The notes below the pieces were generated by a model. It was not told the DNA's origin. It searched no databases and worked only from the letters and a program-made list of their open reading frames with translations. A program made the translations under genes and the position numbers. A stretch of 64,000 nt of DNA from an endosymbiont of Acanthamoeba sp. UWC8 (GTDB lineage: Bacteria; Pseudomonadota; Alphaproteobacteria; Rickettsiales; Midichloriaceae). Of the stretch, positions 54,550 through 63,093 are shown piece after piece. Numbering within the stretch: position 1 is the stretch's first letter; the number at the start of each line of letters is the position of its first letter. The stretch spans positions 310,001 through 374,000 of the forward strand of contig NZ_CP004403.1 in the NCBI RefSeq assembly GCF_000730245.1. The letters run 5' to 3'.

Positions 54550-56757
54550 TTATTTAAATAAATACCTCAATCTCCTTAAGAATATAAACCTGGAGTCCTC
54601 AAAGAAATTATGTGGATTATTGATTAATTTCCGAAGCCTTCTGATTATAACAAATCTTCTTTTCGTATTATTTCTTATAATAGGTCTTCCTATAAGCCCG
54701 GTTCCTTGCCTTAATTTATAATCCGTACTAAATCGGTAGCGGTCAAATAAAACCGACTTATTATCTATCTTTATGGCACGAACAGGGTTATATATGTATT
54801 TTGTTTTGCCTATGTTATTTATTTGATAAAAATTAATCTCACTGGTAATAGTCATTTTTGATTCTAAAGACCAATCAATTACTTTGGTTGTAAAATTACC
54901 GAATGAATAAAAGTCATTAATTAAATAACTCAAGAATCTGAATATTCTTTCCTTATCAGGAACAAACAAATTATTTAAATGCGAAATTACCTCTTGTTGA
55001 TTTTTTACCCTCCTGTTAAATGCATCATGGGCATAAAAAGCTTCTCCCGTATATAACACCGGCTTCTCCCAAAGCATGGAAAGCACCCCTACCCCTGAGT
55101 TTATGAGAAGGATGCAATCCGCGATATTAAGCAGATCTTTTATGTTATAATCATCTGCCTCAATTCCCCCTGCAACCTCATAACTTTCTTTAGTTAAAGG
55201 ATGCTTTTTATAAACCAGCACCCAATTCTTCGGCAAGCTCTTTGCAACGCTTCTAACTAACTCCACGAATTCATCATAAGTTTTGATATATACCCCACAG
55301 AAGAACTTGATTACCGTATCGGAAGGAGTTTGAAACGGAACAAATAAAACTTTCTTACCGGGGTTAATCTTAAGTTGCCGTAATAATTTATTTGCCGCTA
55401 TTCTTTCGGGCTGATCCTCCAAAGCAGCATCATTACTTTTTTCTTCGCTTATATAATTTAATACTACTTCCCTCTTTTCTTCACTTATTTCAAAATCCCA
55501 ATTTTCCGAATTATAGCTTTTGCTATCCGCGTTAAACCCATTTCTATCAAAAAACATTGAGTTAGGAAGCGCTCCCCGTTCAATCACGAAGTACTCGACT
55601 TCTCTTTCACGCAAGAAATTATAAATTTTTAGCCTGATCTCATTAGAATAAGGGTTTTGTAATATTACCCGATTAATATTATTATCTTTTAAATATTCTT
55701 CTAAGTAGTTAATATCCTCAAACTTCTCTTCTTCCTCATAAAATATTTTACCGTATCTGGGTAACACTTCGCGATTATATATTGCAGGATGTGTTAGAGT
55801 AAAAATCAAACTATTACCTTGCGAAAGATCAGGTAGCGGTTCAGGCTCTTCTTTCCGTTCTATATAGCTCTTTAGCAGCTTATTAAACAATAATCTGTTC
55901 TTTTGTTTCCGCTTCATATAAGAAGATGAGCTATTTACCTCATGCCAGATATGAAAAAGCGAAATACCTTTAGCAAAAGTTATGTCTCCATATAACCTTA
56001 TTAAGCTCTTAAACCCGTTATACTCTACTACATCCCGACAATTTTTATAATCTTGCAGAAAATTTTGCGGAAGCGGAAAGTGTTTAGCTCTATGCGCAAG
56101 CCTACAGGTAAATTCCAGATCCTCAAAACCCCAACCGGCGAATTCTTCATTATTGCCTCCCCTTGCCAGGTAATATTCCCGGTTAAAAACTTGTACTGAA
56201 GTGCCGGTGGAAAACTTTTCAACTACTTCTTCATTATTTATTAAAAAGTGTTGTAAAAACTGCTTTCTTCTCGCGGTGCGTTCCGTATTAAAAAATAACT
56301 CGCTACCGTGCTTGGTAAGATAAACCACCCCGAAGCCGATAAAATCCCTTACATTATTTTCTAAATCATTGAGCTTAATTTCTTCTAAAACATCTTGGTA
56401 AAACCCATCATATACCGCCAGGTCTATATCCATAAACATTATAAAATGTGATAAACTGTACATTGCGCCGTAGTTTCTTGCCCTTGCCGCTGAAAACAAC
56501 AGGTTATCGCTATCTAAGCGCATATAGGATATACCTAACTCCTTGCAAAGGTTTGCGGCTTGCTCGCTGATATCAAGTTCAGTGCAATCATCTACCAGTA
56601 GGAAATCAATATTATTCGGTAAATTTCTATCTAACTTACAGAAAGATATTCTTTCCAGTATATCTTCTCTTTGGTTAGTGTATTTAAAAGGAATAATCAC
56701 GGTTAAATCCGCATCATTCCTCAAATCTAAAGGCTTAATTTTAACTATGTCTTCCAT
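54550..56757 (-). CDS. two-domain glycosyltransferase (GT-A plus capsule-type)
   Basis: 735-residue soluble protein. The first half (to about residue 290) is a GT-A fold: LTVIIPFKYTNQREDILERI, a DVD-like FIMFMDIDLAVYDG, and FAGWGFEDLEFTCRLAHRAK, a family-7/N-acetylgalactosaminyltransferase-like acceptor motif. The second half (about 430-640) resembles capsule export/glycosyl domains of the KpsS/KpsC or CDP-glycerol type: KKVLFVPFQTPSDTVIKFFC, LPKNWVLVYKKHPLTKESYE and INSGVGVLSMLWEKPVLYTG. It probably builds a surface glycan; donor and acceptor are not known. The last 90 residues are basic. Confidence 0.75.
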   Translation of the reverse strand: MEDIVKIKPLDLRNDADLTVIIPFKYTNQREDILERISFCKLDRNLPNNIDFLLVDDCTELDISEQAANLCKELGISYMRLDSDNLLFSAARARNYGAMYSLSHFIMFMDIDLAVYDGFYQDVLEEIKLNDLENNVRDFIGFGVVYLTKHGSELFFNTERTARRKQFLQHFLINNEEVVEKFSTGTSVQVFNREYYLARGGNNEEFAGWGFEDLEFTCRLAHRAKHFPLPQNFLQDYKNCRDVVEYNGFKSLIRLYGDITFAKGISLFHIWHEVNSSSSYMKRKQKNRLLFNKLLKSYIERKEEPEPLPDLSQGNSLIFTLTHPAIYNREVLPRYGKIFYEEEEKFEDINYLEEYLKDNNINRVILQNPYSNEIRLKIYNFLREREVEYFVIERGALPNSMFFDRNGFNADSKSYNSENWDFEISEEKREVVLNYISEEKSNDAALEDQPERIAANKLLRQLKINPGKKVLFVPFQTPSDTVIKFFCGVYIKTYDEFVELVRSVAKSLPKNWVLVYKKHPLTKESYEVAGGIEADDYNIKDLLNIADCILLINSGVGVLSMLWEKPVLYTGEAFYAHDAFNRRVKNQQEVISHLNNLFVPDKERIFRFLSYLINDFYSFGNFTTKVIDWSLESKMTITSEINFYQINNIGKTKYIYNPVRAIKIDNKSVLFDRYRFSTDYKLRQGTGLIGRPIIRNNTKRRFVIIRRLRKLINNPHNFFEDSRFIFLRRLRYLFK

Positions 56758-56965
56758 CTATAAATATGAATTTATCAGTATATATTGCGCCCGAGTATAC
56801 AACAAATTTCGCTACATGCATTAATGTTTATATAATTCTTTTCTCATTAAATAACAGGTTGTTGCAGGATAACTTAATTTAACTTCTTAATGTTTTATGT
56901 ATTGAAGGTTGATTGCTTATCACTTTTCTGTTAAAAGCTTTATATAATTAAGAAAATTAGAAAAA

Positions 56966-57583
56966 ATGATAAAAAACTTTTTCTTTATGGTGCTTAGCCA
57001 AGTAATTAATATTCTATTAATATTTAATTGCAATGCTAATACATTTAATCAAGCGGAAAAAAATGCGAATACTCAATTTATTAAGTCACGTGCTATTTTA
57101 CCTAATCACACCTCTCACGGCCCTTCGGTTATCAACAGCGCTTATATTGAAAACACCGCTCAAATTTTCGGACATTTTACCGCAGAAGATGCCTTCTTTA
57201 ATAAATTGATAGTTTACGGATTTCTTAATATCTCAAATTCGCAAATTAAAGATGCCTCTATATATGGCTCCGCCAAAATTAGCAACTCCAACTTCATTAA
57301 TAAGCTTACCGTGTTTGGTACCATGATTGCCAAGCATTCCACATTTAAGAATATTAGCACTAATGCCAAAAAGATATTTATTGAAGATTCTAAAATTGAA
57401 AATCTTGAAGTTATTGCAAATGAAGATCCCTCTATCCCGCAAATTCTATACTTAGATAAGAAAGTGAATATAGGCAGCATAGAATTTAAATCAGGGAAAG
57501 GTATAATTATATCATCATCCAGAGATATTAATATTGATCAGATCAAAATAATAGGTGCGGTGGTTAAAGAAAATTATTTATAA
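56966..57583 (+). CDS. secreted beta-solenoid-like protein, 205 residues
   Basis: Residues about 1-25 form a signal peptide (FFFMVLSQVINILLIFNCNA). The mature part repeats a short pattern of isoleucine, asparagine and serine strands at about 20-residue spacing (SNSQIKDASIYGSAKISNSN, FINKLTVFGTMIAKHSTFKN), like a single-stranded beta-helix. It resembles polymer-forming bactofilin-type or DUF342-like proteins in outline, without a clear signature. It lies in an island between the glycosyltransferase and the HIT gene. Function unknown. Confidence 0.55.
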   Translation: MIKNFFFMVLSQVINILLIFNCNANTFNQAEKNANTQFIKSRAILPNHTSHGPSVINSAYIENTAQIFGHFTAEDAFFNKLIVYGFLNISNSQIKDASIYGSAKISNSNFINKLTVFGTMIAKHSTFKNISTNAKKIFIEDSKIENLEVIANEDPSIPQILYLDKKVNIGSIEFKSGKGIIISSSRDINIDQIKIIGAVVKENYL

Positions 57584-57595
57584 ATTCACCACGCT

Positions 57596-58003
57596 TTAAG
57601 CAAATCGCTGCTTAATTAAATTAATGATCAGCTCAATCTCTGCGCTTGTATATTCTTTTTTCGGTAGGTTATTTCCCCATACCGGGTTAGGGTATAACGG
57701 GTCATCTTTATAACGCAAAATAATATGGATATGTAACTGCTCAACTATATTACCGATAGCAGCAATATTAAGCTTATAAGGAGAATAGCTTTGCTTTAAA
57801 AACTCCGATATATCACAAATCTCTTTAAAGAGTAAAATTCTCTCCTCTTCATTTAAATCAATAATTTCTCTCAATCCCTCTACTCTCGGCACTAAAACAA
57901 ACCATTTGAAGTTAGCATCTTTTATAAGAAGCAATCTTGAAAGAGAAAAATCATGAATAAATATAGTATCTTCATTTAGCTTAGGGTGAAGCTCAAAATT
58001 CAT
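57596..58003 (-). CDS. HIT family protein
   Basis: 135-residue nucleotide-binding protein of the histidine triad superfamily. The family core is seen in FKWFVLVPRVEGLREIIDLN and at IVEQLHIHIILRYKDDP, where the usual HxHxHxx is QxHxH with His91 and His93; a Gln version is known in alphaproteobacterial members. Probably a nucleotide hydrolase or AMP-lysine/diadenosine-type enzyme. Its start overlaps the stop of the ELM1-family gene (ATGA), so the pair is coupled. Confidence 0.85.
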   Translation of the reverse strand: MNFELHPKLNEDTIFIHDFSLSRLLLIKDANFKWFVLVPRVEGLREIIDLNEEERILLFKEICDISEFLKQSYSPYKLNIAAIGNIVEQLHIHIILRYKDDPLYPNPVWGNNLPKKEYTSAEIELIINLIKQRFA

Positions 58004-58972
58004 AAATGCAGCCTCTGTTTTATATTTTCAATCAGCATTTGAGTATAATTATGTTTTAAAGGAGTAAAAGGTTCAAATTCATTACTTATAGGAGCAGCTA
58101 AACCGACTTTAAATAAATGCTTTACAAAAGCCATATGCTTACTGCTTAACATACTTCTCGGAGCATAAATGAATACCGGCTTACCAAGAGAACACGCTTC
58201 ACTGCACATAGAAATTGAATCACCGGTTACTAATATTGCTTCAGCATTAACGAGAAATGCCTTATAAGGATTATTTTCACATTTTTCGGGCTCATATAAA
58301 AAATACCTTGCTTTAGTTTTTTCTAAAGCCTGCTTAATTTTTCCAATTAATGCAACAGGAGTTCTTCTGCTTGAGGTGATAAGTAAGCTTCCCGAATAAT
58401 TTTCGGCAATATTCGTAACATTATTAATAAACTCGGTAATATGTTTTTCTTTAAATTTACATTTTTTTGTAATTTCCGCCGATTAGTATAGCCAGATACG
58501 GTTGCTTATATTCAGCTAAAACAGCTTGCCATTTTAAGCTTTCCTGCCCAAGCTCGTAAGAAGAAAAGCATGAAATAGCGAGCGGAGTAAAAATCACATT
58601 ATCAGGATAAGATATAAATTGTTTTCTATCATGCTCAGGAAGGATTACCAGATCAAAAAGCTTATAACTTTTTTGTGCTCCTAAAATTTGAATGATTTTA
58701 GTGTTTCTATTTCTGTCCTTTAAAGCCAGCGCAACACTTGCGGCTCTTCGCCCTGCACTTATTATTACATCCGGCTTATCTTGCATTAAATGCTCGGCGC
58801 TATTCTTATTTAATAATTCAAACCCACTTTTAAAAAAGATCGGTATAGCAACAAGTTTGTTATACTCTAAGCGCTTTTCTTCATAATCAAATCCCAATAA
58901 TTTAGCTAAGGCGATTGCCTGATTCGAGTTGCCTGCCCTATCATCCGTCAGCACAAAAACTTTTAGCGACAT
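58000..58972 (-). pseudogene. mitochondrial fission ELM1-family protein, frameshifted
   Basis: The first half opens at 58972 and reads MSLKVFVLTDDRAGNSNQAI to AILIGGNYKKM before a stop at 58457. In the other frame the sequence continues KCKFKEKHITEFINNVTNIA through SLLITSSRRTPVALIGKIKQ, DSISMCSEACSLGKPVFIYA and VKHLFKVGLAAPISNEFEPF, ending at 58000. The fault is at an A7 tract on the minus strand (T's at 58462-58468); six A's would join the halves. The family is alphaproteobacterial and plant/mitochondrial; its bacterial function is uncertain. I cannot tell a real mutation, transcript slippage or a sequencing error apart. Confidence 0.75.
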
Positions 58973-58988
58973 ACTTCACTACATCTTA

Positions 58989-59119
58989 CAGTACACATCT
59001 CACTACACATCTCACTACACATCTCACTACACATCTCACTACACATCTCACTACACATCTCACTACACATCTCACTACACATCTCACTACACATCTCACT
59101 ACACATCTCACTACACATT
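58989..59119. repeat. 12-bp minisatellite (CACTACACATCT)n upstream of rpmB
   Basis: About ten head-to-tail copies of CACTACACATCT from 59001, with a diverged copy at each end. The perfect copies are identical to each other. It lies between the start of the ELM1-family gene and the start of rpmB, so it is in the upstream region of both divergent genes. A frame across it would give TSHY repeats, but that frame joins the rpmB sequence only by running through its leader, so it is not a protein repeat. Confidence 0.95.
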
Positions 59120-59195
59120 CCGCTTGCAGTTTACAAAAAAATTTGCTACAAACCAACTAAATAAATTTGATATTTTACAAGTAAGGTTAATTAAT

Positions 59196-59495
59196 ATGTC
59201 TAGAAGATGCGAGTTAAATTTAGAAAAAGCAGTAATGAGCGGTAACAACGTTTCTCACTCAAACAGAAAAACCAGAAGAAGATTTCTACCCAATATTCAG
59301 ACTTTTTCTTTACTCAGCGATGCACTCGGTACTTTTATTCGCTTTGATGCTGCTCCAAGCACTATCAGATCTGTTGAGCATAACAACGGTGTTGATAATT
59401 ATTTGCTCAAAGCCAGCCCTTCAAACTTAGGCAAAAAAGCTAAAGCGCTTAGAAAAAAAATAATTGAAGTTTTAAAAGCTAAGCAAGCCGGCTAA
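59196..59495 (+). CDS. rpmB: 50S ribosomal protein L28
   Basis: 99-residue ribosomal protein. It starts MSRRCELNLEKAVMSGNNVS, followed by HSNRKTRRRFLPNIQTFSLL, SDALGTFIRF and the RSVEHNNGVDNYLLKAS segment typical of alphaproteobacterial L28. The start is at the ATG giving MSRRC; the frame continues upstream through the minisatellite, so an automatic call may give a longer product with TSHY repeats, which is wrong. A terminator follows. Confidence 0.93.
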   Translation: MSRRCELNLEKAVMSGNNVSHSNRKTRRRFLPNIQTFSLLSDALGTFIRFDAAPSTIRSVEHNNGVDNYLLKASPSNLGKKAKALRKKIIEVLKAKQAG

Positions 59496-59521
59496 ATTTA
59501 AAATATTATACCATTTAAAAG

Positions 59522-59555
59522 AAAAGCAGCCCTTAAACCAAGGCGTTGCTTTTTT
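59522..59555 (+). terminator. rho-independent terminator after rpmB
   Basis: AAAAGCAGC CCTT pairs with AAGG CGTTGCTTTT (one bulged base) around AAACC, with a T-run. It lies 26 bases past the stop. Confidence 0.75.
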
Positions 59556-59686
59556 ACCGTATCACCATAACTTTTTCACTTAAATTATATATTCAATATA
59601 TTAATATTACAAAACCCCCATCTTTTTGACTAATATTTAAATTAATGCTATTATTATATTAATAACAACAAATTAAGTGGGGATTA

Positions 59687-60490
59687 ATGAATAATCATCA
59701 ATTAGCACAATTTAGTGCAGCAGCTTATACAAAAAATTCTTCTAAATATGAAACTAGTGAATGGAAAATGTTATTAACTTCTGATGATGTTAGCGCCAGT
59801 AAATCAGGATTTTACGGTACGGCTTATATAAATGAGACAAGCAAAGAAGTAGTTATTGCCAACAGCGGCACCAACTTTAATGTGTTTGGTTTAGGATGGT
59901 TATCAAAATTTGATTTCTCGGTTCCGGTTGACTTCGTAAAAGACTTATACTCTGATACACAGTTATTTTTCGGATATGTTCCAAACCAATTTACTTATGG
60001 TGCAGATAAATTTACCGATGCAGTAATTAAGCAGCTCGGCAATGAGGCGCATGACTACACATTCACAACTACCGGTCACTCGCTTGGTGCTGTTTTATCA
60101 AATTTAGAAAATGCTAAACTTACATCATTAGGATATCAGGTTTCTTCAGTAAATATTGATAGCCCGGGTTCTAAGCCTATATTAGAGAACTATATACAAG
60201 ATAATAACTTAAAGCTTGGATGCGATAACTTGGATATCACCACTTTCAATGCACCTAAGCACCTTGCAAATACAGTTCATAATGAAGTGGGAAATGTTTA
60301 TGAATTTACAATGCCGTATACCGATTCTTCCATCTTCGGCAGCATAATGGAAACAATCCACAACCACCAGTTTAGAAACATTATTACCAAAGCTTTTGAT
60401 AAAGATTCAGGTGATTTTATTGAGTATGAAAGGGTGAATGATGAACTTGTTTACTTTGTTGAAAATAATGCGGGCTTTGAAGTTGCATAA
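59687..60490 (+). CDS. lipase-like alpha/beta hydrolase
   Basis: 267-residue protein without signal peptide. TTTGHSLGAVLSNLENAK (GHSLG at 130-134, nucleophile Ser132) is the class 3 lipase nucleophile elbow. IANSGTNFNVFGLGWLSKFD near 58-77 is the typical oxyanion-side strand found before it, and VNIDSPGSKP near 155 fits the position after the elbow. The catalytic Asp and His cannot be fixed by eye; ETIHNHQF near 222-229 is a candidate His. Lipases of this kind are known as effectors in intracellular bacteria; that is only an inference here. A terminator follows. Confidence 0.72.
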   Translation: MNNHQLAQFSAAAYTKNSSKYETSEWKMLLTSDDVSASKSGFYGTAYINETSKEVVIANSGTNFNVFGLGWLSKFDFSVPVDFVKDLYSDTQLFFGYVPNQFTYGADKFTDAVIKQLGNEAHDYTFTTTGHSLGAVLSNLENAKLTSLGYQVSSVNIDSPGSKPILENYIQDNNLKLGCDNLDITTFNAPKHLANTVHNEVGNVYEFTMPYTDSSIFGSIMETIHNHQFRNIITKAFDKDSGDFIEYERVNDELVYFVENNAGFEVA

Positions 60491-60525
60491 TTTTATTGCC
60501 TAAAAATTAAACGTTAATTAAACGG

Positions 60526-60556
60526 CACCCTGCTCAAAACCTAGAGCGGGGTGTTT
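60526..60556 (+). terminator. rho-independent terminator after the lipase-like gene
   Basis: CACCCTGCTC and GAGCGGGGTG form a ten-pair stem (one wobble) around an eight-base loop, followed by TTT. It starts 36 bases past the stop. Confidence 0.75.
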
Positions 60557-60710
60557 GCTATTATGAATAGCATTTGAGCTTTTTTATTGAATTAACAAGC
60601 TAAATCCCTTAATAAATTATTAATATTCTTTATTTCTTAAAAAAATTATCCTGCCCATAGATAAATAATTAACTGTGTGCTAATGTAGCGCAAGAACAAA
60701 GGGTTTTATA

Positions 60711-62108
60711 ATGAGAAGTCATCATTCAAAAGTTTCAATTGATAAAAGCCAGATTTATAGGCAAAACACCCTATTTGATCACTTAATCGGGTTATGCCAA
60801 GATTATCTGAAAAACAAAAAAAGAGAAAAGGATATAGACCGATTCCTGAGATCCGGCAATAATATTAATGCTTTGATGCAAAGGGGGCGTAATGGAGATT
60901 CCCCTTTAAAAATGATTATATTTATTGCTTTTAAAAATATTAAAAATCCTCACGAAGCACAAGCTAAGGCGATAAAGCTACTGGATATATTGTTTCACTA
61001 TACAGGGAGGTTAAGCTCCACGCAAAGACGAGATCTTCTATGCATGAGAAACAATAGCGGTTATAGCTTTTTAAATGAAGCTATACAAAAGAAAGGCTTA
61101 AAACTAATCAAATTCATTTTTAATAAAGTTAAATATGAGCTTGGTAGAGATTCTTTGGAATATAAGAATCTAATCAGCACAAAAACCGGAGAAAATTTTA
61201 CTTTACTCCATGACGCAACTAAATCAGGAGATAAAGATATAGTTGAGTTCGTATTTAAAGAAGCTAAAGAATGCTTAGGCGATAATTCTTTGGAATATAA
61301 AGAGCTACTTATCGCCAAAACTAAAGAAAATTTTACCTTACTGTTTTACATGTTAACTCCGGAAAATAAAGAACTTCTTAAATTTATATCTGAAGAAATA
61401 AAAAGTATATTTGGTAGCAACCTTTATGAATATAAAGATTTGCTGACAACAAGAACTAAAGGAGGTTTTAACTTGTTTCACCGAGCAGTTGCAATGGATA
61501 ATACTAATAGTCTTAATTTTCTTATCCAAGAATTTAAAGAGGTATTTGGAAGAAATTCCGGTGATATAATAGCAGAGCTGCTTAATCAGCGGAATGATAA
61601 TGGGCGTATTCCGCATTCCGGTAGAAATAGGGAGATAAATATTTTACTTAAAACTTACAGGAAAGGTAAGGAGGATATTTTTACAGAATCCGAGATCGAT
61701 ATTTTCTCCGGTTCTTTAATAGAGATAAAAGGTAAGAATGCTGAACTTGGTAATGCAATAAAGGAGTTTAGTGCATTCTTTAAGGAACAACTTTTTATTG
61801 TGAAACAGACATATAGGCTACTTTTAGATTTATATATTACAAAAAATTTTATCTCAGAAAATCAACGATTATCAACAAAAAATAATTTTAAAGAAGCTAC
61901 TAATAAAATTAATGATGCTTTATATGGTAACTATAATACCCGATCAATATCAGGAATAGAGCAGTCGAGAGATGCGGGCAGTAATAATAAAAGGAAAGAA
62001 ATAAAGCTTGATAATGAAGCAAGTTCATGTGAGCAACCAAAACAAAAAAACACAGGGTTTATTTTGAAACCGAACAAAATGAAGGCATGCACCCCAAAGA
62101 GCGCTTAG
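60711..62108 (+). CDS. ankyrin-like repeat protein, probably frameshifted 3'
   Basis: 465-residue protein in this frame. Residues about 105-310 hold four extended ankyrin-like units of about 49 residues each. They share a FTLLH helix start, a KDIVEFVFKEAKE-type second helix and an LGDNSLEYKELL linker. This is longer than the classical 33-residue ankyrin unit. The tail from 310 is helical and then disordered. The frame probably continues in the next entry: at an A7 tract (62044-62050) one missing A separates NTGFIL... here from KHRVYFETEQNEG in the other frame. It lies downstream of the lipase-like gene. Ankyrin proteins are common effector candidates in Rickettsiales. Confidence 0.72.
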   Translation: MRSHHSKVSIDKSQIYRQNTLFDHLIGLCQDYLKNKKREKDIDRFLRSGNNINALMQRGRNGDSPLKMIIFIAFKNIKNPHEAQAKAIKLLDILFHYTGRLSSTQRRDLLCMRNNSGYSFLNEAIQKKGLKLIKFIFNKVKYELGRDSLEYKNLISTKTGENFTLLHDATKSGDKDIVEFVFKEAKECLGDNSLEYKELLIAKTKENFTLLFYMLTPENKELLKFISEEIKSIFGSNLYEYKDLLTTRTKGGFNLFHRAVAMDNTNSLNFLIQEFKEVFGRNSGDIIAELLNQRNDNGRIPHSGRNREINILLKTYRKGKEDIFTESEIDIFSGSLIEIKGKNAELGNAIKEFSAFFKEQLFIVKQTYRLLLDLYITKNFISENQRLSTKNNFKEATNKINDALYGNYNTRSISGIEQSRDAGSNNKRKEIKLDNEASSCEQPKQKNTGFILKPNKMKACTPKSA

Positions 62109-62527
62109 AGCAGGAGCTTAAGAGAGAGGAAGACGTGAATATATTCTTATCAGCTAAGTTTGCTTTTTTCAAAAATACAGCTATAGATATCCTAAAGTTA
62201 ATAGAAAGAGAATTGAATACAATTAAAATTTTACTTAAATTACCTACCTTAGAGGCCGGCTCAAATAATATCTCAGTTAAAATCCAGACAAACGAACAAA
62301 ACATGGCAAATTATGACTTATCCTCCGTTCATCAATTACCGGCAGTTGCAACCGCTGATAAAGAGAAACCCGCAGTAGCTAAAATCAATCAAGTTAAAAA
62401 TGATTCTATAAAAAGCCAGCATATAGAGGAAAAAGGGGGCACCGGTGACAAAAAACCTATCAGGAGTTATACTGAAGCTTTACAAAGGGAGCAGCAACCG
62501 CCGCTACGTTATTTTCCGAGAGGTTAA
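62087..62527 (+). pseudogene. 3' part of the ankyrin-like gene in a shifted frame
   Basis: 146 codons from the ATG, but the same frame is already open upstream (KKHRVYFETEQNEG joins at the A7 tract) and runs on in register. It encodes helical sequence AFFKNTAIDILKLIERELNT that resembles FSAFFKEQLFIVKQTYRLLL in the tail of the preceding gene, and a disordered proline-rich end. No good ribosome site precedes the ATG. I read the two pieces as one gene broken by a one-base loss, though the second could be translated by itself. Confidence 0.55.
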
Positions 62528-62608
62528 TTTTATATATAAATCATCGACACTGGCAATATTAATCAGATAATATCATAGCTATTCAATAGAAATTTAAGCG
62601 GACAAACT

Positions 62609-63022
62609 ATGGTTAAAATCGAACAAACACCTTTAACCGACCAAATAAAAAGCACTATTTTTAAAGGGTTTGCCGAGCATGCAATAGAACGAACCGGAAT
62701 TAACGGTATAAATGATGCTATTTCCTTTGTTGCCTACCGAGGCACTGAATTCATCGGAGCTATGGTAGTTGATCTTTTTTGGGGTCAATTGCATATAAAA
62801 TATCTTTATATAAAGAAGGAATATAGAGGTCAAAATCTAGGTAATCAGCTTACGGAGCATGCTTTAAACTTCGGGAGGTCACATAAATGCGATTTTGCTT
62901 TTGTGGAAACTATGAGTTTCCAAGCATTAGATTTTTATATAAAACTTGGATTTAAGCTTGAGTTTACCAGAGACGGTTATGCAAAAAATACCTCATTTCA
63001 TTATTTAAGGAAATATTTATGA
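62609..63022 (+). CDS. GNAT-family N-acetyltransferase
   Basis: 137-residue acetyl-CoA-dependent acyltransferase. The GNAT core is visible: IGAMVVDLFWGQLHIKYLYI (strands 2-4) followed by KKEYRGQNLGNQLTEHALNF, where R/QxxGxG/A-like RGQNLGNQL binds the pyrophosphate of CoA. FVETMSFQALDFYIKLGFK is the C-terminal motif B. Substrate unknown. The start has no strong ribosome site. It is isolated from the neighbouring gene by 82 bases. Confidence 0.85.
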   Translation: MVKIEQTPLTDQIKSTIFKGFAEHAIERTGINGINDAISFVAYRGTEFIGAMVVDLFWGQLHIKYLYIKKEYRGQNLGNQLTEHALNFGRSHKCDFAFVETMSFQALDFYIKLGFKLEFTRDGYAKNTSFHYLRKYL

Positions 63023-63093
63023 ACTATATAGTTAAAGCAAATAATCTCATTATCCTCAGAAAAGGACATATTTGGTTAAAATTTTTCAACCAC

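Noticed and set aside
58989-59119. Possible CRISPR array
   Set aside because: Units are 12 bp and directly adjacent with no spacers, so this is a minisatellite. No cas genes are in the window.
58915-59495. Longer L28 reading with TSHY tandem repeats at its N-terminus
   Set aside because: The 12-bp minisatellite is open in this frame only because its length is a multiple of three. The true L28 starts at 59196 with MSRRC; the preceding part has no family support.
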